Under the pieces are notes generated by a model that did not search any database, was not told the DNA's origin, and saw only the letters and a program-made list of their open reading frames with translations. Both the position numbers and the translations under genes were made by a program. Positions 48,770 to 60,545 of a DNA stretch of 64,000 bases are shown piece after piece. Source of the stretch: Schistosoma haematobium (taxonomy: Eukaryota > Platyhelminthes > Trematoda > Strigeidida > Schistosomatidae); NCBI RefSeq assembly GCF_000699445.3, contig NC_067196.1:80900364-80964363 (forward strand), in the 5' to 3' direction. Numbering within the stretch: position 1 is the stretch's first letter; each line of letters starts with the position of its first letter.

Positions 48770-49195
48770 TGGTGTTGTTTTACTTGTATCTTTCAATTGT
48801 TATTTAAGACTGCAATTGATCAGTCTCATGTTGGCATAGGCGCATCCTGTAAGGATTGCCTCGATATAGCCTTAAGTCACAAGCTTTCTAAGCAAATATG
48901 GATAGTGGCTAGCAATGGAATCCAGGATGCACATCTCCTCCTATTTTGGACTCGTCAGCCGGATGTACCTGCATTTTAGCGTTGATGGCCACTCTGGGAC
49001 CCGAACCCAGTACCGTAATCCTAGTACCCAGGACTCAGTAGCTAAATGGATAACGCGATGGCGTTTGGAGCGAACGGTACTGCGTTCGAGTCCCAGAGTG
49101 GACATCAACTCGGGTTCAGGTACACCAAGCTGACGAGTCCCAAATAGGAGGAAATGCGCATCCTGGATTCCATTGCTAGCCACTGTCCATCTTTG
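48770..49195. repeat. SINE family C inverted pair
   Basis: The minus arm (48770-48985) carries the family tail and a hammerhead with CTGACGA but GAGA for GAAA. The plus arm (about 49028-49195) has the full tRNA-like head (TAGCTAAATGGATAACGC and GCGTTCGAGTCCC), the hammerhead and the tail. Small ORFs on both strands are repeat sequence. Confidence 0.8.
49117..49170 (+). ncRNA. Hammerhead ribozyme (family C), core intact
   Basis: CTGACGA, stem II GTCCCAAATAGGAG (outermost pair lost), GAAA, and an ATC triplet with a compensating U-A pair at the base of stem III. All core boxes fit, but the stem II mismatch may lower activity. The sequence closely resembles the natural Schistosoma hammerhead used in structural work. 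Confidence 0.7.
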
Positions 49196-49249
49196 CACAA
49201 GTAAGATTATTACTTCAAAAATATTAGTGAGAAACGATGGGTTGATTTA

Positions 49250-49735
49250 TTTATTTATTACTTTTACTTAAACACATAAACATTGGTACAAAAAGACACG
49301 CAATATATATGCGCCACATAAATCATACAATTTGTGTGAGGGCTAGAAGTCTGCTCGGGTGCCCAGACCGAAGCATGTGGTTCTCTTAGGGGGCCACACT
49401 CGAAGACTTTGATCAGAGGGTCTAAACAACTAGGCAGTGGAGCAACGTTAAGAGATACAGCCCCATGATAGCCGGTGACCAATGATCGGTAAACACGCCT
49501 TTTCTTCCCTCAGGATCCTGGAGCCCATGTTCACGATTGGTTTGGAATCGGGGTTTTCCAACTCTCCTGGGTGGACTCTCCATGTCCACGAACCTGGTTA
49601 AAGCGCCGGACATTCGCTTTTCGCCATCTCAATTTCGTAAACAACACCTTTGCCACGAGAAGACAGTGAGTAGGACTACCCTGTCTCTCCCCACTTTCGG
49701 CCGTACCAGGGCATTTGGGAGCTGATGATAGGTAA
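49250..49735 (-). repeat. Repeat family T, long copy
   Basis: The minus strand is GC-richer than its surroundings and ends in a (TTTA/ATAA) tail at 49247-49262. Its colinear relative is at 60060-60545. It may be the 3' end of a non-LTR retrotransposon, but no protein domain was recognised. Confidence 0.7.
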
Positions 49736-49929
49736 ACCAGTAACTGTTTCGAAAGTATCCTTATCTATTTCAGGTTCAATCTCATTTACATAAACATAAC
49801 GGCATCATAAGTTATCGAAACTTGTATCAATTTATTAAATAGTTGAAAGGAACTTTTTTAAATCCAAAGTTTACAATTTTACAGTAGTGAAATTAAGCTT
49901 ATGGGACTAAGTTAGTTATAAAATTAATT

Positions 49930-50350
49930 TCAATAGTTGAACCACCATGGAAAACCTGGATGCATTGGACGGCCGTTTCGTCCTGCTGTGGGACTCCTCA
50001 GCAGTGCGCATCCACGACCTCGCCCCCTGCAGGACTCGAAACCCATGACCTACTGGTTTCGCGCACGAGCACTCAACCACTAGACCATTGAGCCGGCCGG
50101 CATACAGTGGTGTTAGTGTCTAACTTCAACTAATCCATGAAATTGCGCCACCGTCACCATTGTCTTCAGCGAGCTGATATCTCACAACAGACCTGACTGA
50201 ACTCCACTTGTAACGGCTTCTCATTAGAAGTCCAAGAAATGCCTCTTGTAGTCAGTCACTAGTGAGCAAATGATCATTATCAGGGGTTTTGTGGAGATTG
50301 ACTCATGATTTTAACTACTGAAATTACTAAAATCTCCACAAAACCCCTTC
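49930..50350 (-). repeat. SINE family A, long full unit
   Basis: The minus strand has the upstream segment, the tRNA-like head (GGCTCAATGGTCTAGTGGTT and GGGTTTCGAGTCC), an intact hammerhead and the tail. A fragment of the family's 3' end in opposite order follows at 50280-50350. Confidence 0.85.
49961..50010 (-). ncRNA. Hammerhead ribozyme (family A), core intact
   Basis: CTGAGGA, stem II GTCC/GGAC over CACAGCA, GAAAC, stem III ACGGCCGT and GTC. Stem I GCACTG with CAATGC pairs with one mismatch. Confidence 0.78.
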
Positions 50351-52079
50351 TGATATAATTATTACCTAATGAATTTGAATGATTATTTTGATTAATATAA
50401 ATAAGGATGAAAATAATCTAGGAAATACAATGTAAAAACATATGAGCATGCTAATTAACTGGGTTTTTTTTCCATAACTTTCCAAGTTATTGTATGATAA
50501 TCAAAACAGATGAATTCCTGTAGAAAAAATTCTTTATAATAAAATAATTAACAATATACAATAAAACTATCTTGATTTCATTTAATTGTACTTAAAATTT
50601 ATATCAAGTATTTCGAGAATGTTTTAGCAACATTCTATGTGTTCAGTTTTATTGATCGGCTCAAGTTGTATATACAATGGATAAGGATAGTTTATATTGT
50701 GTATGAGTATTGATTTCGTACCATCTATAAAAAAAACAAATGATAATACATTTAGTGAAATAAACTATTAGTGACTGAGAAACACCTGAACTATACTTTT
50801 GAGAATTGTGTACAAAATAGATATGATACTCTTAAATTATCATAAAAATAATGAATTGTATAAAGTTATTTAAATATGAAACACACTACTATGATCTTTT
50901 GATGATGGTTATTAATTAATAGCAAATAATTACAGTAATGTTAGATTTGCCTAAATTTTATTGACTTGTTAGATGATTGCAGGTGACTTGTGACCCAGAT
51001 AGCTCAGATGTAACGTATCAGATTGTGAAGCAGAATCATGCAAATTTGAACTTCACATGGAGCATTAGTTCTATCAAGATAATTAGATTCCGAGTTTCGT
51101 GTAGAAAATATCTTTAATCAATTAATATCTTAAAATAGTTCGTGAAATATCGAATAAATTAGATTAATAACGACGCTGAGATATGATCAGTAGAATTCAT
51201 TCATCCTGACGTTAGTTACTATTTTGTAATCAATCAAACGCTCTCTTTGCTTATATATGGAGAATTCAAACAAGTAAAACAAATAAAAACTAGTATGGAA
51301 AAATAACAGCAGAATTAAATATACTTCTTGCCATCTGACTATTGAATCTAGAGCAAGTGTCGATTATTACATATAAATCATAGTATCTACATGGATAAAC
51401 ATTGACTAATGAAACTTTTTTATGTTGAATTCAGTGTGAAAAGTGTATAATTAAAGCTGTTATAAAGTAAGAGAAATATGTATGACTAGTTGATCAGTTC
51501 GCTAACATCTAGGACTCTGAAATAAACCACACGTTAGAATCGGGTATACAACAATAGAAAATTAGGAAACTTCGGAAGAATACTAGCTTTATTATAATAA
51601 ATTGCATGGTAATATGTATTCTGTACGAAACCTTGCACTTTTTTTCATTATTTTGGAATTTATTACCGGTCATAATCCAAGTAGTATAATTTTCAATCAC
51701 TTTTTTTTCAACGATCATAGTTAAAAAACATATAATGTCATCTATAAAAGATATAACAGTGATGGTGCGAAAAATGGCAGCTATATACGTTTCATTGGTA
51801 AGTATGACGTGTAGGGTGAAAAAGGATGGATCACTTGAAGTGAACAGTGATAGATATTCTAGAGGTAAACAGCCAGTTTAAATATGAAATAAAATACAAT
51901 AATAGTAATGAATACTATAGGGAGTCTGTTAAGATTATTGACTTTTTTAAGTTTACACCAAAGACGGATCCCAGGTAAATAACTGTCAAGATCTAGGAAT
52001 CAGTAGACCGAACGAATGTGAAGCAGTTACTTATTAATGATATTGGAAAATGATTGCATAATGTCATGGATTGATTAAA
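50351..52079. other. LETMD1 intron, AT-rich
   Basis: Nothing recognised except a decayed family B tRNA-like head at about 50990-51065 (GATAGCTCAGATGTAACG). It lacks a proper anticodon arm and B box and is not a tRNA gene. Confidence 0.45.
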
Positions 52080-52270
52080 ATTAAACATGTAAATTATTGG
52101 ATGCTGGCTCAGCAGTCCAAAGGTTAGGCCCTAACCGTAAAACCCGAGGATCTTAGTCTCAATCCCTGAGGTGTAGTGGATGTATATTCTCGAACAGTAG
52201 AAATAGTTATCTAAAACTTCCTAGTTCCCAATGGTTATTTAACTAAGATCAGTCCGTAATGAAAACTACA
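52080..52270 (+). repeat. SINE family A, degenerate
   Basis: A head-like block (ggctcagcagtccaaaggtt) and family A tail words; the hammerhead is lost. Confidence 0.5.
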
Positions 52271-52349
52271 ATAGTAAGCATATCTTTCTCACTAAATGCA
52301 TGGTAAATGTATGAAACCAAACCACTAAACATTTTATTATTTTTGGTAT

Positions 52350-52812
52350 GGCTCGATAAGCATAATGAATGGTAACTTTTGGGATCTATTTATGGACCAA
52401 TACTATGAATATATTTTTATCGTATAGTTGTTATTTAACTAAACTATTCATATTCATCTCCCTCTTATTATAAGCTTTAGTTTGACCCATAAACTATTAT
52501 TATACGATTTACCATTCTTCAATTGTAGCTAATTCTTGTACAAATTTTGTTTCATATTCTACAGTACGATATGGTATGTTTGATTGGTATATAAACCCAG
52601 TATGCTTGAAATAAATGATTTATATTTCAGAGGCTGAGATTGGTGTTCTGGACTTAATTGGCTGGGCTAGGCAAAAGGCAAGGCCAATAAGGATTCTAGA
52701 CTGCTCTCATGGGTTTTATGTGTCGTTGGCCCGATCGATAATTCACTGCTTTCTGATTGGCGGTATCATTACGTATACATTAGCATGGCACTCAGGCCAC
52801 AAGTTATAACAA
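52350..52812 (+). repeat. LTR-like repeat L2, uninterrupted copy
   Basis: Serves as the empty-site reference for the copy at 15858-16499. TATATAAA at about 52588, an AAATAAAT signal about 20 bases later, and an end in TTATAACA. Small ORF 52615-52809 is not a gene. Confidence 0.55.
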
Positions 52813-52979
52813 TTTTTTTCTAAAAATAGATAAAAGTAGCAGTTATTACAAAGCAGAAATTCATAAAAGGTAGTAAAAGTTGGAATTTTCAGAGATATAT
52901 ATTCTTAAAAAACAATATTATTATTATTATAATTTTATTTTGAGTAAATACTATTGTCACATAAAACAGAATAACTCAC

Positions 52980-53078
52980 TAAATGACTTGTATCCAATTG
53001 TTCTAAAGATAATGGACCTTTGAAAGCAGGTACTAAATCACGAATTTGTTCGATTGAAATTGGTTCTAATATTGAAAC
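52980..53078 (-). CDS. LETMD1: LETMD1-like protein, internal exon
   Basis: A 99-base exon in phase 0 on both sides: acceptor TTTCAAG, donor TTA|GTGAGT. It encodes 33 residues: VSILEPISIEQIRDLVPAFK then GPLSLEQLDTSHL. In LETMD1 the matching place is a LALRECF block, then HPLGMNQLQALHVK; the spacing and the P-L-x-x-x-x-L pattern agree. It follows the membrane-exon block from 59685-59901 and precedes the 43476-43703 exon. Confidence 0.82.
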
Positions 53079-53099
53079 CTTGAAAGAAAAGACAAATAT

Positions 53100-53500
53100 A
53101 TATTTGGAAGGGTTTTGTGGATATTAATCAACATATGCTCAATAGTGACTGGCTTCAAGAGGTATTTGCTGAAGTTCTAGTGAGAAGTAGTGACCAGTGG
53201 AGTTCAACCAGGTCTGTTGTGAGATAGTAACTTACTGAATATAACTGTGGATGTGTCGCTCAGTTTCGTGGATTAGTTGAAGTTAGACATTAACACCGTT
53301 GAATACCGGCTCAGTGGTCCAGTGGTTAGGTGCTCGCACGCGAAACCGGTAAGTTATGGGTTCGAATCTCGCAGGTGGCGATGTCGTGGATGCGCACTGC
53401 TGAGAAGTTCCACAACAGGACGAAACGGACATCCAGTGCTTCCAGGTTTTCCATAGTGGTCTAGCTTCAACTGACTCATGATCTTAACCATTGAAATATA
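53100..53500 (+). repeat. SINE family A, long unit
   Basis: Has the upstream segment (ccagtggagttcaaccaggt), the head (GGCTCAGTGGTCCAGTGGTT and GGGTTCGAATCTCG) and the tail. The hammerhead core reads CTGAGAA (one core base changed) and the triplet is ATC; GAAAC is intact. Confidence 0.82.
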
Positions 53501-54595
53501 TATTTGTTTTTCAAAAGAAAAAGAATAATATCAGAAAAAAAATATGCTCATAAATAGAAACAAATATAAACTAACGAAGAATATAAATAAAACTGACTCA
53601 GAATTGGAAACAAATTATTTAATATACCAAGTCGTTGTTTGTTTTTTCCAAACAACTATTCTGAAATATCTACTCAAACTAAAGTTAATGCACTCTGTTT
53701 TTATAGAAAATATAACCTGGTAGATTTATATAGTACCAAATAAATGATGAACAATCGTTTTTGTACAGATAGAGGATTAATTGTATTTTGTAAAATTTAC
53801 AAAACGTTTAACTACAAATCTTATAACTTCAAACACATAGTTTTGTAGATATATATCAAATGTCTTATTCATTTTAAATCCTTGAAGTACAATTAACAAA
53901 TAGAATTTCTGACTTCTTGACTGTATATTTCTTCCATAAGTTTATTGAATGAAATTAAGTTTTCCTTGAATATATATTCAGTATGACATATAGTTTGTAT
54001 TCGATAACAAAAAGAGTGAATAATATTCTTCTTTTTATCAGATGATCATTTCATAATGATATATCGTAAGTAAATTGTTGCATTTAGTAAAAATGATAAC
54101 TATGAATGGATAGAAACTACTTGATACTTTTTCACTCTAATTTTAGACCAAACTCAGAACCTCAGATCTTATGTTAAATACTTTATAAATTTATTATATA
54201 TTTCTTAGAACCGAACAATATGTAATATGGTGTATTGATAAATTTGTTACATTAAACAGTCTTACTACATCATTAAAAGGCTTAGATTTCAATGATAAGA
54301 AAACATATCAAACAAAAAATTACCTGAAGAATACATGGAAACTAAACATGAGCTTAAAATGTTTTAAAACTAAAACAGAAATATTAACAGTAATGTGAAG
54401 AATCTAGGAATGCATAATTAGCTTTATTCGAAATAACTCCTATGTTTAACTCCTAATAAGCAATTTGTATAAAAAAAATAATCAATCACTATATATTTCC
54501 CTTAGTAATTTGGACGCTACTTTACTTGGGACTCATATCAGTTGATCATGGTGAAACGACTGACAAGCAACTTTTCAATCCCCATAAAATATTAC
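53501..54595. other. LETMD1 intron, AT-rich
   Basis: Nothing recognised. Confidence 0.4.
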
Positions 54596-54599
54596 TTTG

Positions 54600-54780
54600 T
54601 TCTAATTTATGACCGGGGTACATGGCCTTTGTAGGTTACTAGTCCTGCTTCGGTCTGGGTACCCGGACAGTATCACAGCCCACACATAAATCAAATGAAA
54701 TTTTGTGTGGCGCATATGTATTTGGTATCCTTTTGTACCAATATTTATGTGTTAAAATAAATAAGGTTACTACTATTTAA
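54600..54780 (+). repeat. Repeat family T, 3' fragment
   Basis: The plus strand ends with 'tgtaccaatatttatgtg' followed by an AAATAAATAA tail; it matches the tail half of 49250-49735. Confidence 0.65.
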
Positions 54781-55574
54781 TCATAGGCCCCTTTGAAGCA
54801 TCGCTCGTGTATGTGATCAAGACTGCAGTGGAAAGAAGCATACTATGCAAAAATGTCCAATTTATTGGTGACACAATAAATCTTTATCTAATGAAGTGGT
54901 TAAGGGATGAATTATGTATGCCAAATTACTGCCTACTGATGTAGGGTATGAGAATGTTGGCAGAACGTTTGGAGCGGTCAAACTAAATTGTGATATAAGT
55001 TTATAAAGTCATTAAATGTTAGTTTGTTACATAGGTAGGCAATGACCAGTCAGTTAAGGTCTAGGCTATCATTGTTATTAATAGTTGGAGATGTTGGATG
55101 ACATCTCTCGGAATCGGTTTAAACGACATAATCTCAAGATAATGATACTTTTTATTCCATGTATTGTTTTTGAATCATGTTGTCTACATCTAATCTTTCT
55201 TACTACTACTGATATATATATAGATCGTTTACAACTGACTAAAAACCAAACTATAAAATGTGAATATAAAACCCAGTCTGAAGGAATATAAGCTTTCACT
55301 ATACAAAGGAAAACATAACTAAATACACCAAATAAAATTCATTAGTTAAATTGTGAGAATGCAAATATCAATCCGTTTAGTTGGATTCATTCTTCCATTC
55401 AGTAAGTTAAATCATAATTTTTTTCTAAAAAGTAATTGAGTTTCAGACAAGATTCATCAATTTATAAACAATATCAAGGTGGAAATGAACTCAACTACAT
55501 AGTCTCAAAATTTTTATTATTATTTATACATAACTTATTCTTATGTAATTTAGTCAATGAATACAATCAATTAT
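54781..55574. other. LETMD1 intron, unassigned
   Basis: Nothing recognised; overlapping 68- and 73-codon frames at 55078-55299 mirror each other and carry no motif. Confidence 0.4.
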
Positions 55575-56620
55575 TAATGCATTTTTGGATATATTGATCA
55601 CTAGAACTGATACAGGAAAACTGGAAACTCAAGTATATAGGAAACCAACCCATACAGATCAAATTCTCAACTACAACAGCAACAACCCAAGGGCTCACAA
55701 AATCAACTGCGTACACACATTGTTCAAGAGGGCGAGGACACACTGCAGCACACTGGCAGCACGAAGAAATGAAGAGAAATACCTGAAGGACATATTTCAA
55801 AAGAACGGCTACCCAATCAACTTTATCAAAAAGCAACAACGGCACACAGCATCACAACCCAAGTCAGGCACAAAAATCAGTAAAAGGATCACCCTACCGT
55901 ACATACAAGGAATATCAGAAACTGCAACGAGACTGCTGAAAACCTTCGGGATAGGTGTGGCACACAAACCAACAAAATCACTACAATCAATCTTATGCAA
56001 ACCAAAAGATGAAATAACAAAGGAGAACAAATCAAACATTATCTACAAAATAAACTGTACCAACTGCGACAAACACTACATCGGACAAAGCGGACGTCCC
56101 CTCCACCTACGCCTACATGAACATCAATTAGCAGTCAAACGCCATGATATTTCTTCACTTACTTCAATACACGTGGATAACTACGGACACTCATTCGATT
56201 GGGAAAATGTAGAAATCTTAGACAGAGGAAACTCCAAAAACACCAGAGAATTTCTAGAAGCCTGGCACTCAGGACAATCAGCAATCAACAAACATATTGA
56301 AATCAATCCAATTTATCAACCAATCAGGAAAACCATGCATAAATATGGGAACAAAAATCAAACCAATGGGAGACACAACCAAAACAAAGAAGTAAACAAT
56401 GATAAATCTAAGGTCAACAAGAACCAATCAACATCGAGGTGCACAGAACAAGCTGTGAAACACATATGGAGAAATTCGAACACTTCACTTCTATCTGAAG
56501 TTTGTCCTGATGATGTCGTTCAGAAGAACGATGAAAGCTCCACGACCAAACGATCCAGCTCAGAGAACAAAACTCCATCAAAATCATCCACCTGAGCTAC
56601 AAATCTTCTCCACCATCTCA
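55575..56620 (+). mobile_element. Penelope-like element, 5'-truncated, second lineage
   Basis: Covers the RT end, the GIY-YIG domain and the 3' end of a PLE in gene-antisense orientation within a LETMD1 intron. The 5' truncation is at the FLDILITR block. The 3' end is shared with the fragments at 15918-16053 and 18610-18782. No clear target duplication was found. Confidence 0.88.
55585..56595 (+). CDS. PLE RT C-terminus plus GIY-YIG endonuclease
   Basis: The open frame of 336 codons has no stop or frameshift. The first methionine is internal to the RT, not a true start. Residues 1-60 match the Penelope RT end (LITRTDTGKLETQVYRKPTH, then a FKRARTHC block). Residues 70-90 hold the FQKNGYPINFI block. 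The GIY-YIG domain follows: IIYKINC (152-158) with a Cys pair at 158/161, YIG at 165-167, Arg 176, Glu-His 179-180, and a later EFLEAWHS block with the probable metal-binding Glu. The tail is Asn/Lys-rich. It lacks the KP(D/E)LC end of the other PLE lineage. The intact frame despite truncation suggests a fairly recent copy. Confidence 0.85.
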   Translation: MDILITRTDTGKLETQVYRKPTHTDQILNYNSNNPRAHKINCVHTLFKRARTHCSTLAARRNEEKYLKDIFQKNGYPINFIKKQQRHTASQPKSGTKISKRITLPYIQGISETATRLLKTFGIGVAHKPTKSLQSILCKPKDEITKENKSNIIYKINCTNCDKHYIGQSGRPLHLRLHEHQLAVKRHDISSLTSIHVDNYGHSFDWENVEILDRGNSKNTREFLEAWHSGQSAINKHIEINPIYQPIRKTMHKYGNKNQTNGRHNQNKEVNNDKSKVNKNQSTSRCTEQAVKHIWRNSNTSLLSEVCPDDVVQKNDESSTTKRSSSENKTPSKSST

Positions 56621-56669
56621 AAATAATGTATTAAATGACATAATCAGAAAGGTTTTTATGGATATTATA

Positions 56670-56905
56670 GTAATTTCAATGATTGAGATTATGAATCATT
56701 TGAAGATAGACCACCATGGAAATCCTGGTCTAGAGGTTAAGCGCTTGTGTGCGAGACTGATAGATCTTAGGTTCGAATCTCGTGTGGCGGGATCGTAGAT
56801 GCACACTGTTTAGGAGTTTTATACTAGGACGAAACGGTCATTCAGTGCTTCCAGGTTTTCCACGGTAGTCTAGCTTCATTTGACTGATGATTTCAATTAT
56901 TGAAA
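56670..56905 (+). repeat. SINE family A, internally deleted
   Basis: The head is fused to an inverted tail fragment at about 56725. The B box (GGTTCGAATCTCG) is good. The hammerhead core is lost (CTGTTTAGGA), with GAAAC kept. Confidence 0.7.
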
Positions 56906-57159
56906 TTACATTTAGAAAAAAACTAAAAATTCTGATAGAGCGAAAAAAATATTTCATGAAAAGATCTAGAAGTTATCGACTGAAAAATTAAAATATTTAC
57001 TTTGTACTCTAAATATAAATAATTGAGGAATCGGGTTGGCACCATTTACGATAACAATGATTAGATACAATTTCTCGACTAATCTCATTGTGACTGATGG
57101 TAATAAAAGGCAAATATGAAACGAACTGGAAGAATTTAATTCAGGCATTCAAATGTAAG

Positions 57160-57270
57160 TAGATATTTATTTATTTATTTCAACATATAAACATTGGTTT
57201 AAGTGGGCACCAAATATATATACCCCACACAATAAAAATGAGGTTGTGAAAAGATAGAGAAAGGACAGTG
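57160..57270 (-). repeat. Repeat family T, 3' fragment
   Basis: The (TTTA) tail is on the left at about 57164-57180, with 'acatataaacattggtt' and a 'gcaccaaatatatat' block. Confidence 0.6.
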
Positions 57271-57469
57271 AGTATAATAAAAAAGAACAAAAATGAGTAG
57301 AAATTAGTGTATAAGCGTGAAGTAATAATAAAATATAATAGTAGTTACAACAATGATAATAATGGGAGAATCAGTTCAATTAAGAAACATACAGCCAGAA
57401 AAGAAGTTACCTCCATTTTTATGAAAAAAGAAATAGAAAGCTACAGCGAGATCGCCACTGGTTTCTATT

Positions 57470-57990
57470 CTAAGCCATATCTGATAGTCTCAAGCCAGCG
57501 TGTTGCACTGTCAACAGGACCCCAAAGAGAATGTCGTGAAGGACCAACAGAAGCCAGTCCTGTACAGCTTCCTGTCATACCACTACACCATATCATACAC
57601 TAACTACCTCTTCGCTTTTTCCAACCAGTTCCAGCGTCGGCACACCGTGGAATTCGCCGGGACAACACTTGTAATACATGCCCAAGACATCGAAGTCAGT
57701 GTTTCAAAATAGTGATACTAATTAGATGATCGTCACTGTGTCCGAACCTCCGCATTAATAACATGGTGTTTCCACTAGATGTCGGTAATCCTTCGGAGAC
57801 GATGATGATCAAACACAGAGTTACCTAACGTCCACAACTCGGAAAACCCAGGTTTCATAAGCCTGGAGCAAAACTGCTCTCACCGATAGACCATAGATTC
57901 GATCTTTTACAGCCAGACGAACATCAAGAAGGCACCAAAGATGGAGCCAATCGGTTTATCATACCAATCCAAGACACAACTGTAACCTCG
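57470..57990. other. GC-richer block of unknown origin
   Basis: Base composition is clearly less AT-rich than its surroundings. Two overlapping frames (57307-57603 and 57500-57712) and a 'cgtcggcacaccgtgg' block look like old retroelement sequence, but no domain was recognised. It could also be an unrecognised repeat in which 57720-57990 is non-coding. Confidence 0.35.
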
Positions 57991-59294
57991 TTTAAGTGGT
58001 TGTATTTTGAGTGTGTGTTGTGTTATAATACGGTGAAAATAATGACAACAAACTTCCAACAATATGTTCTAGACCAGTAAAAATCTTACACAAGTATAAA
58101 TCATCTGTTTACCGGATACGGAATTTGTAGAAAAAAGATTTGTCTATAGTGCTCTTTATCTTTTAGAAAAAAATGAGTGTAGACACAACAATTTTTTATT
58201 ATCTACGAGGAACAATACAGTAGACAAAATGATAATCCTATTCGTCTTAGTCTAATGAAGACACCAAACGCTGTAACATGTTTTCGCTTAATTTAATCAA
58301 TCTGGTTAGGAGTTGAACTACGAAAATGTTAGAATCTCAAAGAGGCAATATATGAAAGACTTGTGAATTTTCGAGGCATGACAAACAGCTTATTTAGCAA
58401 CCAATAGAATGTCAGAATAAGCCCAATCTATCAGGCTTCTAGAAAATGATAGATAACTGCAAGATAAGAGATATTATCAAAATAGATATATGCAGTGAGA
58501 GTACAATTATTGCTAACAAACAAAATCTCATATCAATGGAATAAGCTGTTAAAGACGTTTGAAAAATCCTAGCAGCTCACTTCCTTTATGGTAACCATAT
58601 TGTTCAGAAAGATAATGAAAACGTAATGAATAAATATTCCATTTTACACAATGCAACATTATTCAATTAGTATCATGTTTTAGATCGATGATGTATTGGT
58701 ATTCAACTATTATATATTGAAGAGTTAACAAGGTATCTTGTTATATAGGTGACAGAATACGAGTATCGTAAAATTACAAACAAAACCTATTAACTCAGTT
58801 TTTCATAAAAGATGTGAAATATAACAGCATAGTATATTGTCTTATGTAATTATATTTTATACTACTGCAAGGAGACAGTTATCTGCGAATTAACGAACTC
58901 AAGCTTAGAACATTTGCAAGCGATCTTCTTTATCCCAGCTCTGATAACGTGATATCATGTATATATTCGTTGGACAACCGTACACTAAGATAAGTTATAA
59001 GTCGTTGCATAGACACCTATAAGATATTATTGATAGTCCGTCACTTGATAAAGGTTAACAGTCTGCAAGTCACAATCTTATCAAACTTCACAGTTACCAT
59101 ATAGTAAAAAAACGATATCTAAATTAATCCTAGTTGAGTAAATATTCACGAGTATAAACACGCATAATGAGTTGATATGATTACAATAAACACATGCACA
59201 CACATACACATACAATATTCCTGGTTCATTTTTAGAGTAGAATGTATTAACTGAGAAGATAAGCTGTGCTGAGGAAATTAGGCTAAAATTTACT
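57991..59294. other. LETMD1 intron, AT-rich
   Basis: Nothing recognised; a short CA-type run lies near 59190-59215. Confidence 0.4.
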
Positions 59295-59470
59295 CAGATA
59301 GTTGAATTCATGAGTCGACTTAAGGCAGACCACCATAAAAAACCTGAAAGCATTGGACGACCGTTTCGTCCTAGTATGTGATTCCTCAGTAGTGCGCATC
59401 CACGATCCCGCACGCGAGTCTCGAACCCAGGACCTTCGGTCTCGCGTGCGAATTTAATCAGTGATTTAAC
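59295..59470 (-). repeat. SINE family A, partial unit with near-intact hammerhead
   Basis: The minus strand has the B-box block (GGGTTCGAGACTCGCG), a hammerhead at about 59349-59398 (CTGAGGA, GAAAC and GTC intact; stem II weakened at its base), and the tail. The A box is lost. Confidence 0.75.
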
Positions 59471-59684
59471 AACGGATGAGGATTAGCTTCAAAACAAAGA
59501 CTAAAAAAAGGGTTTTTCATTCTGATATAATAATAACATTGTTACAAACGTTACATGAATAAATCACTCACCAGTGTATGTGTAAAAACAAATTTTTCTT
59601 TTAAAAAACATAAAACAACACTCAAATGTTAGAGTTCATCAAAGAATTAACGTAAATCTATATACTTGAAACTAACAAACTAAC

Positions 59685-59901
59685 CTGACTTAACGCACTA
59701 GCTAACTTTCTTAAAGACTTCAAAATAGGTTGAGAATAATTCATAGAACATGGGGACGAATAAATTATTGTTAAGAGCTTAGACTTTAATAAAGATTGAG
59801 TATTATAGTTAAATCGATCTTTCAAACATTTTGTATCGATAGATTTACATTGTTCTAGTGTCCAAAATGCTCGTGACAGAAAAATACGAGGAAAAGCAAA
59901 A
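59685..59901 (-). CDS. LETMD1: LETMD1-like protein, internal exon
   Basis: A 217-base exon with acceptor CTTTATAG and donor CAG|GTTAGT. Its first base completes a Phe codon split with the 61918-61997 exon, and it ends in phase 0. It begins FAFPRIFLSRAFWTLEQCKS, which matches the LETMD1 block LFPRQLLIRHFWTPKQQ, the diagnostic end of the membrane helix in LETM1-type proteins. The rest (72 residues in all) is a poorly conserved helical linker ending KSLRKLASALSQ. This block is the strongest single argument for the LETMD1 assignment. Confidence 0.9.
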
Positions 59902-60059
59902 CTATAAAGAAAAAAATTAGAGTGAGAGGGTACAAATTAGTGAATATCAAGTGTGTTATATCACAAATTATTAATCACTCATTTTAATAAAAACAAAAAA
60001 GAAGAAACTACTGAAATAGTTTGCTAACGACTCCTATTGATGCTTTGCACTATTAATGG

Positions 60060-60545
60060 TTATTTATTTATTATTTATTTTAACACATAGATATTGGTAC
60101 AAGAAGGCACCAAATAGATATGCGCCACATAAATCATTCGATTTGTGTGAGGGCTGTGATACTGCCCGGGTGCCCAGACCGAAGCAAATGGTTATCTTAG
60201 GGGACCACACCTCCAGCCTTTGACCTAAAGGTCTGACCCACAAGGCAGTGGAGCATCGTAAAGAGATGCAGTCCCATGGAAGCCGGTGACCAACGATTGG
60301 TTCATACGCCATTTGTTCCCGCAGGATACTGGAGCCCATGTGCACTACTGGTTTGGGATCCGGTTAAAGCGCCGGACATTCGCTTTTCGTCTTTTCATTT
60401 TCGTAAAAAACACCCCAGCCACGAGAAGGCAGTGACTAGGACTTCCCTGGCAGAGGCTGTATACGCGTGGGCGTGTGAGAGTATTTCGAGAGAGAGGGCG
60501 AACCCACCCCACTCTCGGCCATACCAGGGCATTTGGGGGCACTAT
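60060..60545 (-). repeat. Repeat family T, long copy
   Basis: Closely related to 49250-49735. The (TTTA)-type tail is on the left (60061-60082). GC-rich; contains tcgagagagagggcg and the 'gttaaagcgccggacattcg' block. The minus-strand 93-codon frame is probably fortuitous. Confidence 0.7.

Noticed and set aside
49028..49100. Possible tRNA gene within the family C head
   Set aside because: A and B boxes are good but the sequence continues directly into the hammerhead and SINE tail, as in other family C copies; it is a SINE head.
50990..51065. Possible tRNA gene (GATAGCTCAGATGTAACG block)
   Set aside because: It matches the decayed head of SINE family B. The B box is poor, acceptor-stem ends do not pair, and no proper anticodon arm could be drawn.
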